From Tipula vernalis (taxonomy: Eukaryota > Arthropoda > Insecta > Diptera > Tipulidae): 64,000 nucleotides of DNA. Position 1 is the stretch's first letter. Every line of letters begins with the position of its first letter. Below the pieces are notes generated by a model that was not told where the DNA came from, did not search any database, and saw only the letters and a list, made by a program, of their open reading frames with translations. Of this stretch, positions 1 through 11,260 are shown one piece after another. Made by a program: the position numbers and the translations under genes. The stretch spans positions 22,195,409-22,259,408 of the forward strand of contig OY282558.1 of the NCBI GenBank assembly GCA_958295665.1, read 5' to 3'.

Positions 1-390
1 TCCAATACAACAAAGAATTCGCAGATTCAATGTTAGATAAACTAACTGTCTATTATAAAAAAAAATTCTGTGATAGTTACTATAAATTTAAATATTAAAA
101 TTTTATTTAAACCCAAAAATATGTTAGTTACATGAAGTTCCTTAGAGCTGTGATACTACTTAGTATTCATACTAAATTAAATATATAAATGCTTTTTATA
201 GTATAATATATAAAGAATATGTGGTCTTATATTTAAATATTGAATTAAATTATTTTATTTTATTTTTGTGATAGAAATACATGCATGCGTACACTTATGT
301 TTATTTATTTTTGTATAATGAATTCAATTTATTTTGTTTTTCAGTTTATTTATTACTTTTATTAAAACTGAATTATTAATAAAAAATTAT
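1..390. other. AT-rich flank, no gene seen
   Basis: Very AT-rich DNA without an open frame of note. It lies just beyond the stop codon of the minus-strand transposase gene and may contain its 3' UTR and element end, but I could not find a matching terminal inverted repeat. Confidence 0.5.
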
Positions 391-1836
391 TTAATTTCTA
401 AAACAAAAAGTTTTTAGTGGTTTTTGGAAATTACATAACACGAAACAGTTAAAAATAAATTTCTTTGCGTGCTGCCACATATAAGTGGGAATGGTATCAG
501 AAATGATTCTGTTGATTTTTGCACGCCCTATGACTCTTTCAACAAGAATTCGTCGGTTGGCAATGTACCTGGTTTCCATAATTTCCTCTTCTGACAACTG
601 ATTTTTATTGCGTAGAAAAGGTGGAATATTTAAACCAACCTTTAACTCTTCTAAAACATCGGAAATATCAAACCCCCTATCGGCTAATATATAGTCATTG
701 GGTTTCAAATTAGTTAAAAAACCCGATTTTACGATTATTTCGCGATTGCTGATTGCTCCACCGTAAGTTGCCGAAACAAATGTAATTAAACCAGATTCAT
801 CTATGGATACTAAAATTTTAAAAGTTGTCGTATTTTTATAGTGTGAAAATGTCAACTGGTTATGTACAGGATTCTGGGATTTTTGAACAAATATTTCTGT
901 GCAATCAACTATTGCTCTATAGGATTGGTTCGAATCAACACTGTTATTCCAAAAATCTATTCGCTTCAAGGTGGAATAAAGTAAATTATTCATATAAATA
1001 AAACATTTTGAAACATTAGAGGGACTAATCTCGAAATGTCTCGCAATTGTTCTATAATTATAATTGGTTCGGTACTTAAGTAAAAGTAAAAGAACGTGAT
1101 CTTCAGCAGTTAAAGAACTTATTATACAGATTCTGTTATATCTAACAATTAAATCAACCAAAAATAAAAATCGATTTCGATCCATTCCGCTATATTGTAA
1201 CAGTTCCGCGTCCGTTACCGTAGAATATGACATCTTTGAATTTTCCGTTTGAGTGAACATGCTGACCGTTCTAACTGGTTTAATCTACAAAATTAATATT
1301 AAATAAGATTTATTCACTCAACTGTAACAAAAATTTTACCTCCGTAGGCTCTAGAATAGTAATTGATAATCTAGATAATGGCGACACATTAATTTCTGAA
1401 TGTTCATTTAAATCCGAATTAAAGGATTCTCTCAAAAGTGGTTCCGGAACTGGAACATTTGGTCTAACGATCTTCCTACGTTTTTGTTTTTGTATATCCT
1501 GATGAGCTCTTACAGGGATATTCTTTGACGGAACTGCGTCCGCTTTTAGTTTATTAGTTTGTTCTAAAATAAATAAAGGTTATTTTGAAGAGATAATAAT
1601 TTAATTATAAATATTATTTTCGAACCTGTGTCTCTCCTGTATATATTAATTTGATAATCACTATCTGCAAAGTGAAGACTGCACACTGTAGAGTGTATGG
1701 ATATTTTTTTTCCAATACGAAGGATTACCATCCACTGCTTTTTCAATTGTATGCCATTCGGAAATTGGTGGAATTTAATTCCGCTTCCTTTTTTTGCTTT
1801 TGATTTGCAGTTGGGAACACAACAGTATTTCACCAT
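391..1836 (-). CDS. THAP-HTH-DDE transposase, ISL2EU/Harbinger-like, three exons
   Basis: Predicted 442-residue DNA transposase or transposase-derived protein. Exons on the minus strand are 1836-1626, 1563-1340 and 1284-391, joined by GT-AG introns of 62 and 55 bases that keep one frame throughout. Residues 1-56 form a THAP zinc finger: C5, C10, C52 and H55 match the C2CH pattern, with W35 and the FP pair at 25-26. Residues about 71-145 are a basic, probably disordered linker. Residues about 172-250 fit a HTH_Tnp_4 helix-turn-helix. The rest is a DDE_Tnp_4 nuclease with D272 (IVDCTEI), D347 (ADRGF) and E394 (VERVIGR). I chose the ATG at 1836 because it places the THAP cysteines as usual; an in-frame ATG at 1887 would add 17 residues. 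No stop or frameshift is seen, unlike every other transposase here. THAP plus DDE_Tnp_4 is known from ISL2EU-type elements. It could be an active copy or a domesticated gene. Confidence 0.82.
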
Positions 1837-2472
1837 TATACAGTAAAATTTCAACGAAAATATAAATAAATGAAATAACTTTTGCAATGTTATACAACAA
1901 ATTAATTTATATTTTCACAATATATTATTCTCCGTCCGTTTTAATTTTCAACAACGAAATTTTAATACAAAATTGACACTTCTTAGTTTGTTTATCCCCT
2001 TTAACCAACTGGTGGTGAACTTTCGAATTATTTGAAAAATCCTCCTATAGCGGAAAATCTTTGTTGTTGAATTTCGTCAAGTTAGTTGTGGGCTCCATTT
2101 CGGGTTTTGAAAAATACCAATAAGTTGCATTTAAAGAATGAATTCAAAATTGAGTTGACGAGAAAAACAAATATATTCTCAAAGCACTGTGATAACTTAT
2201 CAAGTTATCAATTTACCATTAACGAGAAACAAACAATTAAGAAAAGCAGAAATGGCATCACAGATTCTCATCACAATGCAAACTTTACAAACATTTCACA
2301 TCACAACTTCGCTTAAAAAATCCTTTAATTTTTTTTTTTTTCATATCTCTCACATGCTTTATTTTAGCGTTGGCCATGACTTTCGAGTCAAACAGTTGAG
2401 TTTTTTTTCCTTAAGAATTTATTTTATTGAAAACCTGCATTTAAAATTAAATTTGAACTGTGTAAGTGGATT
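1837..2472. other. Spacer between divergent genes
   Basis: AT-rich region between the THAP transposase start and the possible small plus-strand gene. It probably carries the transposase promoter. Short plus-strand open frames at 2086-2476 are low-complexity and show no recognisable protein. A TTTTAG acceptor-like site lies near 2367. Confidence 0.4.
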
Positions 2473-2865
2473 ATGAATTGTGTGCTTCGTGTACGGTTGT
2501 TGGGAGGATCAAGAAGGAGCTCAACATTTAGGAAAACCGCGTCTCAGCACATAAGCCGCCGATTGGTTTCACCAAATGAAACGCGTTTTAGATGGGAAAT
2601 TAGAATTGAATTGTATATCAAAACAGGTAACGACGTTTGTTGTTTAAGTTAATACTACTAGTATGATTTTCAGAATTACAGGGATCATCGGGAGAACATT
2701 GGCACAAATGTAATTTTTCTACAATGTAACTTAATAAAAAAAAATTGAAACGAAATTTTAGGTGGATGGTCGAATTTCGTACGTGATTTGGCGGAAATAT
2801 TGTTCAATTTATTTTATCGAACCGATCCTATAGAGTTTTCTGACAGATCTTACCAGATCGTTTAA
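2473..2865 (+). CDS. Possible small three-exon gene, function unknown
   Basis: Joining 2473-2626, 2674-2709 and 2762-2865 gives one open frame of 97 codons. The junctions are GT-AG introns of 47 and 52 bases; the first starts GTAACG and ends TTTTCAG, the second starts GTAATT and ends TTTTAG. Two independent frame-restoring introns make this more than a chance open frame, although 47 bases is short for a fly intron. The first ~35 residues are rich in Arg and Ser and poor in acids, as in a mitochondrial presequence; the C-terminal half is aromatic and hydrophobic (GWSNFVRDLAEILFNLF). I do not recognise the family. It lies head-to-head with the THAP transposase, about 640 bases start to start. 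It might therefore be the accessory gene of that element, since ISL2EU/Harbinger elements often carry two genes, but no YqaJ or Myb/MADF motif is visible. Confidence 0.35.
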
Positions 2866-3815
2866 ATATGTAGCTCATATCATAAACTATCGACGATACG
2901 ACAACGTTAAATTTATGGTTGTAGTGGTGAATAATATAAATTGATAATCTTAGCTCTTCAGAGTTTGACAATACATAATGTTGTCGACTAACTAGCCATA
3001 AATTTGGCACTGTCATATCGAAGCTTACAGTAAGAATAATTCAATTTATTTATGATGGGATTTATCGGAAAACACTAGAATCAGCCCGAAAAAACTAATT
3101 GAACAACATTCTCCCGTGAATTGGGACAGTTTTAGCTTATCAATTGATGTTGTTTAAGATTTACAGGTACAGAAAATATAAATGCAATGAACTATTTTAT
3201 GTTATTCGCCTAATATTTAGTTTACATTTTTTTTTTATTGAATTAAAATAACTTTTAATAGACTTGCGTCAATATTCTCTTTACCAAATTTGTCAGGAAC
3301 TTCATTGCAATCAGAAAATTAATAAGTAAGCAGAAAATTAATAAGTAATAAGTCTTATCTAGATTTGGTGGTCAATGACCAGAGCTCACTTAAAGTCACC
3401 GCGTGTTTATCTAGTCAGTGGATGAACGCCGATGTTGTACTGGAGAAATGTAATTCAAGCAAAGCATTGCTGCAGGGTGCATTTTAATATTGTTGTTGGA
3501 TAGTAGTAAAGGATTTTTTTTGATCTTGCTCACATTTTTGGGGTCAATAGAAAATCATAATACATAAGTATGTAATGTTTTGATTTTAATGAAACATGAT
3601 AACATCAAACTTATCTATTTATTATTTAAAGAAATCGATTAAGAGTTCAAAGAAAAAAAATATCGTAATAAAAATTTAAAAAATTTATTTCAGTAAACAA
3701 AAATTAAAAATTTATCTTTAATTAGCTCTTCCAGTTCTATTTGATGCAGTCATTAGCTTACATTTTTGAATAATTTGATGAGATTTGAAAAATAAAATGA
3801 AATTAAATTGATATT
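2866..3815. other. No gene recognised
   Basis: Mixed AT-rich sequence. A 62-codon minus-strand open frame (2828-3016) overlaps the end of the possible small gene and resembles nothing known. A slightly GC-richer patch at 3380-3480 is unexplained. Confidence 0.4.
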
Positions 3816-4579
3816 TCACAATGCTAAATCATTTAGCGAGACTATTAATGTAGGGTTGCTATCTGTGTATATGTAATTGATAGAATAATGTCCAAGATTC
3901 AAAAATCGATAATAATGGAGCGTTCTTTCTCGAAACATGAATTGAGAAGTTTTCAATGATAAATGCATGACCGGGCTTACCCCACGATTTTCTGCGCTTT
4001 GGGTTGTAGTGGATCCACTTTTCGCCCCATCACGATTCAATGTAAACAACCCTTCCGACTTTGTCTTTGGGGCAGTTGTTCGCACGTGAATAAACGTCTC
4101 TTGACTTGAGTTCACACGGAACCTAATTTCCTTGTTTTTACACCATACCCATGGCCTTGAGATGGTTTTGAATCGCTTGTTGAGTCACTCCCAAAGTTTC
4201 AGCGAGCTCCTCTTGAGTTTGGTATCATAGTCTTCAGACTTTACTGGCCTTCCTTCGCGTTCTTTGTCAATGATATCAAAATCGCCACTTTTAAACCGCC
4301 GGAACCGGTACTCACATGTTTTTATTGATGGAGCATGTTCCCCATATGCTTCACACAGCAATCGATGTCCATCAGCCGCACTTTTTTTCAAATTAAAACA
4401 AAAAAGCAGCGCTTCCCGCAAATCGTGTTTTGTTGGCACAAAGGTTGGTATGGTTAGAGCACAAAAAATATGTTGCTTACACTTCAGCGAAATGACACAT
4501 ACTAATTTTGATGGTCCGATGCGATTTAATACTAGTTACGCCATCTTTTGTTAATCCCTCAAAACTTATTTGTACACAA
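3816..4579 (-). pseudogene. Decayed mariner transposase, mauritiana-like
   Basis: Remains of a Tc1/mariner transposase. The N-terminal part (4439 down to about 4188) reads well: FNLKKSAADGHRLLCEAYGE, followed by a frame containing RFKSGDFDIIDKEREGRP, the typical mariner helix-turn-helix and linker. After frameshifts near 4190-4110, a piece corresponding to the first catalytic block (GEKWIHY, NPKRRKSWGKPGHA) can be pieced together on different frames near 3960-4080. Everything C-terminal of about 3816, including the other catalytic residues, is missing. The 5' end appears to be at about 4579, where an inverted-repeat-like TTGTGTACAAATAAG (minus strand) abuts the TA that begins the next MITE. 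Non-functional. Confidence 0.8.
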
Positions 4580-4581
4580 TA

Positions 4582-4846
4582 GTTGTATTGCTTTCACCAA
4601 AAATAAAAAAATTACAACAACAATCGTACTAGATAGACCACAAAATAATTTAGCTTAACCCAAAAAAAATTAGTGGTTAAACAAATCTTAACCAAATTTT
4701 TAGTTTTAATACCTGCCACAGGAGTCGAATTGACAAGAAAATACATGAAAAAAAGTAGACCAAATTTTGGTTAATTTTTGCTGTTGCTTTGACCAGCCGT
4801 TAACTAAATAAAATACCTAACTCATTTTGGTTGAAAGCAATACACT
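4582..4846. mobile_element. Tc1/mariner-type MITE, copy 1
   Basis: 265-bp non-coding element. Its ends are inverted repeats (GTTGTATTGCTTTCA at the left, AGTGTATTGCTTTCAACC read inward from the right), and it is flanked by TA at 4580-4581 and 4847-4848. A second copy with the same interior (GTGGTTAAACAAATCTTAAC, CTGCCACA, TTGCTGTTGCTTTGACCA) lies at 41419-41614, also flanked by TA. The family was therefore mobilised by a TA-targeting transposase. Confidence 0.8.
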
Positions 4847-4851
4847 TAATA
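4839..4851. repeat. Target site duplication, left copy
   Basis: The 13-mer aatacacttaata occurs here and again at 5889-5901, exactly bracketing the non-LTR insertion. It overlaps the last bases of the MITE, so the LINE landed at the MITE end after the MITE had inserted. Confidence 0.9.
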
Positions 4852-5795
4852 CTGACTACATTAAACCTACTCTACGCTTCGAGAAGCGATTTCGGACCTC
4901 CTTCCCTTCAAGGGAATCCTGGAGGGATAGACCGTCATCGGAAACTGAAGCGTTGCAATTCTTCACAGATGGCTCCAAGCTAGACGGCAAAGTAGGAGCT
5001 GGAGTATTCTGTGACAAATTAAATGTAAATATTTCTATTCGTCTCCCTGATTACTGCAGCGTGTACCAAGCTGAAGTCGTAGCGATTGAGGAGGTCATGA
5101 CGTGGTTGAAGCATAATGTGTTATCCTCAGACGATATTACAATCTATGTGGACAGTCAAGCGGCGATCCGGTCGTTAGAATCGGTGTCTTTGGCGTCACG
5201 GGTGGCGTTGAGTTGTCACTCATCTCTAAATGAGATGGGTGAGCATTTCAACATCCAGGTAGTCTGGGTCCCAGGTCACTCGGGCGTCATGGGGAACTGC
5301 AGGGCAGATGAACTTGCTAGGCATGGTACGACTCTCCAGCTGCAACCGGAAAGGGCAAGTCTGGGGAGGCCTATCACAGCGCTGAGACAAGCACTTGGGA
5401 AGCAGGCGCTATCCTCAGCGGGGGAAAGGTGGTCTAACACCCTAACCTGTAGAGTTGCAAGACAAGTTTGGTCAAAGCTGGACTTGGGGCGCACTAGGGC
5501 ATTAATATCCTTACGCAGACGTGAATTAAGAACGGTCGTAGGAATACTCACGGGACACTGCCTTTTTGGAGAACATGCAAGAAGGCTGGGTCTGGAGGCT
5601 AATGACTTCTCCAGAAGCTGCTTGGACGAAGAGGAGGAAGAGACGTTGGTCCACTTCCTTTGCTCGTGTCCAGCATTGGCTCTCAGAAGGCACAAACACT
5701 TAGGTAAGTTCAGGATGGACTGCCTCTCGGATCTCGAAAACATTAAAGTGCGGGACGTCTTACGCTACATAAGTAGCTCGAAATGGTTCCAATAG
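4852..5795 (+). CDS. Partial LINE ORF2: RNase H and zinc-knuckle C-terminus
   Basis: C-terminal part of a retrotransposon polyprotein, open to a TAG at 5793-5795. The RNase H domain shows all four acidic positions: FTDGSK, YQAEVVAIE, YVDSQAAI and the GNCRADELAR block preceded by WVPGHSG. After it comes a region with a cysteine/histidine cluster (SCLDEEEEETLVHFLCSCP), the C-terminal zinc-knuckle-like motif typical of these ORF2 proteins. Endonuclease and reverse transcriptase are absent because the copy is 5'-truncated. The open frame continues left of 4852 into the MITE only by chance (first ATG 4827). Confidence 0.85.
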
Positions 5796-5888
5796 GGGTA
5801 AAAGGGGATACATTCTGTGGTATCACAATGGACCGTCACCGGTCTAAGTGTGCGTAAGCAGCCACTCCAACCTAACCTAACCTAACCT
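4852..5888 (+). mobile_element. 5'-truncated I/R1/LOA-like non-LTR retrotransposon
   Basis: A 1.0-kb 3' end of a LINE carrying the ORF2 C-terminus (4852-5795), a short 3' UTR and a terminal CCTAA tail of about four units (about 5868-5888). The 5' end is truncated, as is usual for target-primed reverse transcription. The body is clearly GC-richer than its surroundings and undamaged, and the 13-bp target duplication is perfect, all pointing to a recent insertion. The RNase H domain favours the I, R1 or LOA groups; the exact clade needs a database search. Confidence 0.88.
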
Positions 5889-5901
5889 AATACACTTAAT
5901 A
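5889..5901. repeat. Target site duplication, right copy
   Basis: Exact repeat of the 13 bases at 4839-4851, directly after the CCTAA tail of the LINE. Confidence 0.9.
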
Positions 5902-8900
5902 TTTTCCATCAATATTTCCATCAATGCCATTTTGCTAAAATCTCTGTGATATTCTTGTGATTGGTTTGAAAATTATTAAATAAATGAGAAAAAATTTCGT
6001 AATGTCAAATAGGGTTAAATACTAATTGCTGAAAACTGATATACAAATACTTAAGTAATGAAAATTATTGCCGATTTTGTAAATCATTTCTCTTCTTGGG
6101 ATTATATTAACAGTATACTTTCTAATATGTACATGCTTATATTTTGTTATTTGTTAAAAACTTCACATGCATTCAAAGTAATCAAATATTTATGTGATTT
6201 TTAAAAAATTTCCCATAATCCTAATAAAAAATTATTTTGGAATAAAACGTATTTCGTTTGCAAGATCAATTCTCCCGTCACTTAATGAATTCTTGTAAAA
6301 TTCGATTTAAAATATATACTGTTAGATTTTCATCTGTCAACTTTTTCTATTTTTGTCCTGCACTCATTCCTTTTTCTCAGATAGACCACAAATTCGTCTC
6401 AATTTATCCGCTTCATCCTCATTCAAAATTAATTTCATTTATGAAGTTTCTTATATACCTTGTCATATTTTGGATTTGTTTTCGAAGAATTCTTTCAAAT
6501 TGTCTATCGAAATTTTTCCTAAATGAGATTTGCAAACATCGATATACCATCATGATTTTTCTTTCCCTCCACAAAATTATAAAAATCTTTGGTCTATCTA
6601 CTCAAAGAATTCTACGAAGAAAACTTTGATCTGCAATGGAAAATGTTAGACGAATCATCGAAATTGATGAATTGTCGATGAAGTGTATTATATTGGTTTG
6701 TCTGCTACACCAATAAATTAAACTCATACCAATTCTGCTACTGGGTATTATCTTTGCCTTCATCATTTTCAGATTGATTAAAAAGAAATTGAATGATAAA
6801 CTAAAACTATAAACTTTATTTATTGATTGGAATAATTTCTTCTAAAATCGTTGAGTATTATAAGCCTGTAGGAATTAATTAACTTTTGATGCTCACATAA
6901 AAGATCAACCCCAACTATATGTCTAATAAATTTGAAACGCTTTTTGATTATATTGAGTAGGTGTATCTGAAATAATACAAGCCATTACAATAAGTACTTA
7001 AGATGTACCAAAAATAATTTGCTTACTAATAAAAATGTATTTTCACGACCGAAGTATTCGATATGGAGGCAAACAGAGAATAAAATATCTAAATACACAA
7101 ATATCTCCTGATTTTATTGTGAAAATTTCAATTTTCCTTGGGTTTTGTTCGCCTTTAAGAAAACAGTCAATGAACATAAAAAAAATAACAATATACCATC
7201 AAGTGTAAAAAGAACAATATTGTACAAGGAACAATAATGATTACAAATTTGTGAAAATAAAAATAAAATAAAATGATGGGAAGGATTCGTATACGATATA
7301 TACAGAATTGTTTCTTAAAGGCAACCAAAAAGGATGAAGTTTTTTGGGGTGGCGATTATTACGTTACGAATATAAGATTTGCAAGCAAACACATAATATA
7401 CATTTTTATTATTCATACATAATAAACTTAAATTGAAATCAATTTTGAATTAGTGAAATTGGGAATTGGGCTGCGCCGATAGCCAAATGTTGCATATGAT
7501 TTATGTATAAACCACTAAATGTTAAGATTGTGGCTTTATTTACGATAAATTTAACGATAACTAACATATACTCGTAAGAAATCCAATTTAAACGAAACCC
7601 CTAAAAAAATACAAACTAACTTCAAAAATATCCTTGAGTTATATTATTCAAAATTACCAAATACATTTGGGTTTAAAAATTCATGACCCATACTTATGTA
7701 AATTTGTTTTAACTTTTCTTAACCTTATCCATTACAACAACAACAAAAACTCGAGAGAGAATAAATGAAAACGGATAACCTATTTTAGATTTAACCAGAG
7801 AAGATGAAATTACCGAAAAATGTATATCAACTTGCTTATCATAAACAATTGAAAAATTGGTTTTGTACTTTGGGGGGAGGACGGGGAATTATTTTTCGCC
7901 ACTCAATTACAAAAAATTTACGCGCGCGCATTTCTATTTTACCCAAATTATATCAGTATGAGGTTTCTATCTTGTTCCCCATCTCCCTTATGTATTTTAT
8001 TACAAAACATGTCGATAGCTTTAAGCATTTTATTACTCCTATGTGACAAATTTGTCATTTTGAGCTTATTATACAAATACAAACAGCAGAAACCGGATAT
8101 AATCGTACCCTCTGACGAATATTGACTCAAATTACATTAATTAAATATATTGCCTTAATTGTTCTCTTTAATTACTTAATTGGGCGTGTAATTGCCAAAA
8201 TTACAATTTATAATTTGCAAAAAACTTTTATTTGCTAATATTTAGCCAGAAGGTTAGGCGTTTAGCAACTGAATAAAGGCGTAAGTGTATATGAGCCTTG
8301 ATTTAATTTTTTTTAATTTCGTTTCCATGTCACATCTATCTACCATATTTCTAAATTACTTTAATATTCCCCCTAAATAAATACAGGATAAATGATATCC
8401 ACACGGAATTTTTTTACTCATCCAAAAATGAAATTATTTAAATTAAATGAATAAAATTCCGCTACCTGCTCTTATTATCCAAATTATATTCGAAATGAAA
8501 TTGAAAATGTACATTTTTCCCCAATTTTGATGTTGAAGTGATATACATTTGACAGATACATCATCAAATACTGACAAATTCGTAGCTTTTATGACTTATA
8601 TAACTTTTATGATGTTTAAATATGCTAAAAAATATTAAAATAGGAAACTTTTTACTTCGTATTAACATAAAACATTTTACTTTTATTTGAATTTGTACAA
8701 TTAAATACACGAACAACGTTTACTCCCGATAAACCGAATTATTTATTAGTGATTTTACGATTTAGTTTATGGAGGTAACAGTAGCAGACAAACTTTCAAA
8801 TTGACTCATTAGGTAGAAATAATTTCATTTATTCTAACTTTAATTGGCAAAAGCCCACACAAAAGTCGGTCGAGAACTAATTTAATTTTTTAAATTTTTT

Positions 8901-9496
8901 TATTACCAAACTTAAATTTTATACTTTAGCGCTCAAAAAAGCATTCACGATAAAAATCTTATATAATTATATACTATAATAATTAATATACATTTTAATC
9001 AAAGAGAACCAAAATTCGCAAATTCTATTTAGTGCTTATGTTTGTAATACTCAATATGTTTATCTAATTAACTTAAATTTAACAGTCGAATCCATAAGTT
9101 ACTCGTAAAGCCCCAATGATTGCCCATTTGAATTTGCCTTATGATGGCATTGTAGTGAAATCATCTGGATTAGATGATAGCGGAACTAAAGGCATACATT
9201 TGATAGAGGATTCGTAAATACCAACAAATGTGGGTAGGCTGGTGGAGTCATATTTCATGTCACTGTGTTGTCGGAACACTATCCTTGCAGCTATAAACTT
9301 GTTGCTTATTATCTTCGGACTGGAACAGTTTAGATAGCTCACACTCAATGTAGAGTTGGTGCCAATAAAATGTGTAGAATTATCTGAGTAGTTAGGTCAC
9401 CTACTAACTCTATGTGAACGGCCTTCACTGCAAAACAAGCGAAATTTCCCCCCCCCCCCTCTGTTCTTTATGCCAAAATAACAAAATATGAACTTC
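5902..9496. other. AT-rich stretch, no gene recognised
   Basis: About 3.6 kb without a convincing gene. Open frames at 6258-6629 (+), 7804-8046 (+) and 9139-9348 (-) have biased, low-complexity composition and match no family I know. A run of ten C lies near 9450-9460. Confidence 0.5.
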
Positions 9497-10248
9497 ACCT
9501 AAAAGAATTCTAATTTCCACTCAACAATTTTTCGCTGGTGGAATAAAAAATGAAAAATTTTCAATTTCGATTAAAAGAAAATGCTAATAAAAGACAAAAA
9601 AAAAAGAAAATAGAAAATTATTTGGAAACAAATTTGAGTGGAATTTAAAATTAAACGTTGGACCTTAGTTTATACGAGTCTCAACGATAAGGTCGAATCG
9701 ACTTTGAATACGTATATACATAGATTAGGAAAACGGCCTTACTAAATCACACTTTCGGAAATCTCTCGCCTTGGTTCTGAAATATTGTAGTTAGGCTCGC
9801 ACGGGTCGCTTCGACATGGTCGAAGAGCACGTAATCAGCACACATGAGATTTTCACAATTTCGAGAAAATTGTTTGAGTGATTTTTTTAAAAAAAAGGTC
9901 TATGTTTTGAAATATTGTGTGTTGTATGACCATGTCGATAAGATTCGCATAAGCCAAACTACATATTTTAAAACTTAGACCGTATTAACTATCACTCAAA
10001 GAATTTTTCGAAATTGTGAAAATCTCATAGATTTCCAATCATAATCTATATACTTATTCAAAACCGATTCGACTATGTTGATTCGATTATATTGACTGTA
10101 TAAATTCCACTCAAATTTTTTTTCCAAATAATTTTCCATATCCTTTTTTTTGTAATTTTTTTTTAGCATTTTCTTTGAGTCGAAAAGATTTCATTTTCTA
10201 GTGCACCAGTTAACACTTGTTGAGTAAAAATTGGAATACTTTTTGGAC
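9497..10248. mobile_element. 750-bp palindromic foldback/MITE-like element
   Basis: The left half is the imperfect inverted repeat of the right half over nearly the whole length. Matching pairs, outside to inside: attctaatttccactcaac (9507) with gttgagtaaaaattggaat (about 10219); agaaaatgct (about 9577) with agcattttct (about 10166), followed by ccaaataattttc and ccactcaaa; and gagattttcacaatttcg (about 9846) with cgaaattgtgaaaatctc (about 10010). No coding capacity. Arms have diverged, so it is not very recent. I see no certain target duplication. Confidence 0.72.
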
Positions 10249-10660
10249 ACAATGTAGACTTGCCAGAAGATTTCCCAGTTTTTGTGGTTGAACCTTTCGC
10301 TTGACTTTGAAGCACACAACACATTCGCGAAATACCTCGGTTTTTTTGGCCAGAACTGTGTTGCAGCAATAAACGCTTGTGGGCCAGCATGGAGGTACTA
10401 GGAGTGATAATAAAATAGAAGATTGATAATGATTGCAATGGCTTTTTCAAAATGGGTCTCGGAGCTTAATTTTCAATTTTTCGTAGATTTATCTCAGGGC
10501 CTTTCATTCTCGCATTCGCGAAAAACAGACACGCAAATGACTTAACCTCGGCAGTTGATCATACGTTAACGCTTTCAATCGATGGCTATGGCATAGATCC
10601 ATTCCTTATCATTTCAAAGAATTCACTTGAAGATTCATTAAAGTTGTTTTGGTTCAAAGA
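10249..10660. other. Unrecognised stretch with a minus-strand open frame
   Basis: A 95-codon minus-strand frame (10163-10450) partly overlaps the palindromic element. Its Ser/Lys-rich protein matches nothing I recognise. It may be non-coding. Confidence 0.3.
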
Positions 10661-10664
10661 TTAC

Positions 10665-10910
10665 AAGAGATTATTGATTTAGGGCTACCTTCATCAAAAA
10701 CGTTAGTGTTGACAGGCTCATCGATAACTGTATTGCTAAAGCAAACTCTATATTTGACTGTGTCAAATGATAGACTGGGGAGGTCAAAGATATGCAAACT
10801 TTATTTCCAGTGTATCTCGCTTCTATAAGATCTCATGTGGAATATGCTGTAATCGTCTGGAATCCTTACTGTGATGTCTTCGATATCCTTCATTATATCT
10901 GCGAGATATA
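10665..10910 (+). pseudogene. Jockey/CR1-like reverse transcriptase fragment
   Basis: Short decayed piece of the C-terminal end of a non-LTR reverse transcriptase. Frames between 10685 and 10900 read FIKNVSVDRLIDNCIAKANS then SIRSHVEYAVIVWNPYCDVF. This matches the LGVxFDxxL..HI....KA.. and S.VRxxLEYAxxVWNP blocks that follow the YxDD palm in Jockey/CR1-type elements. In-frame stops and a frameshift are present. It covers the region just C-terminal to the RT palm also seen in the longer LINE at 58.3-59.9 kb. Confidence 0.65.
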
Positions 10911-11159
10911 TATAACTACTGAAACTAACTTATTTTTAATAGGAAAGTGAAATGTACCAGCGCATATATCGCCGATGGGCTATGTTGTTGCGTAACCCAC
11001 CAGCTGTTCGGCGGCCAATGACGTGGGAAGATACTTCGCGAGTTTCAGCTCGCTGAACATGTCTCTTCTACTGAATGAATCATTTGAATTAAGGTTATTA
11101 ATATGGTCGTCGTAGATGGAGGCTCTGGTACTTGAATGTTAATAATGAGACGCCATTGT

Positions 11160-11260
11160 TAACACATACAAACTCCAGTCTGTGGCCCTTCGAGACTCGT
11201 TACTCGTGATAAAGCAACATACACCAGATGTCGTGTTTATTTTTATCGTGAGATAAAATT
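11160..11260 (-). pseudogene. Helitron Pif1-type helicase C-terminal scrap
   Basis: On the minus strand, 11233 down to about 11164 reads HLVYVALSRVTSLEG, the strongly conserved last motif (QLYVALSRVTS.EGL) of the Pif1-like helicase encoded by Helitrons. Flanking sequence on both sides is too decayed to follow. The cellular Pif1 helicase has a similar motif, but a fragment this short among transposon debris is more likely Helitron. Confidence 0.6.

Noticed and set aside
5276..5743. 155-codon minus-strand open frame
   Set aside because: It is the antisense shadow of the LINE RNase H frame, which has clear domain matches on the plus strand.
6258..6629. 123-codon plus-strand ORF
   Set aside because: Composition is dominated by AT-rich codons (Phe, Ile, Leu, Lys), with no homology that I can see and no splice or start context.
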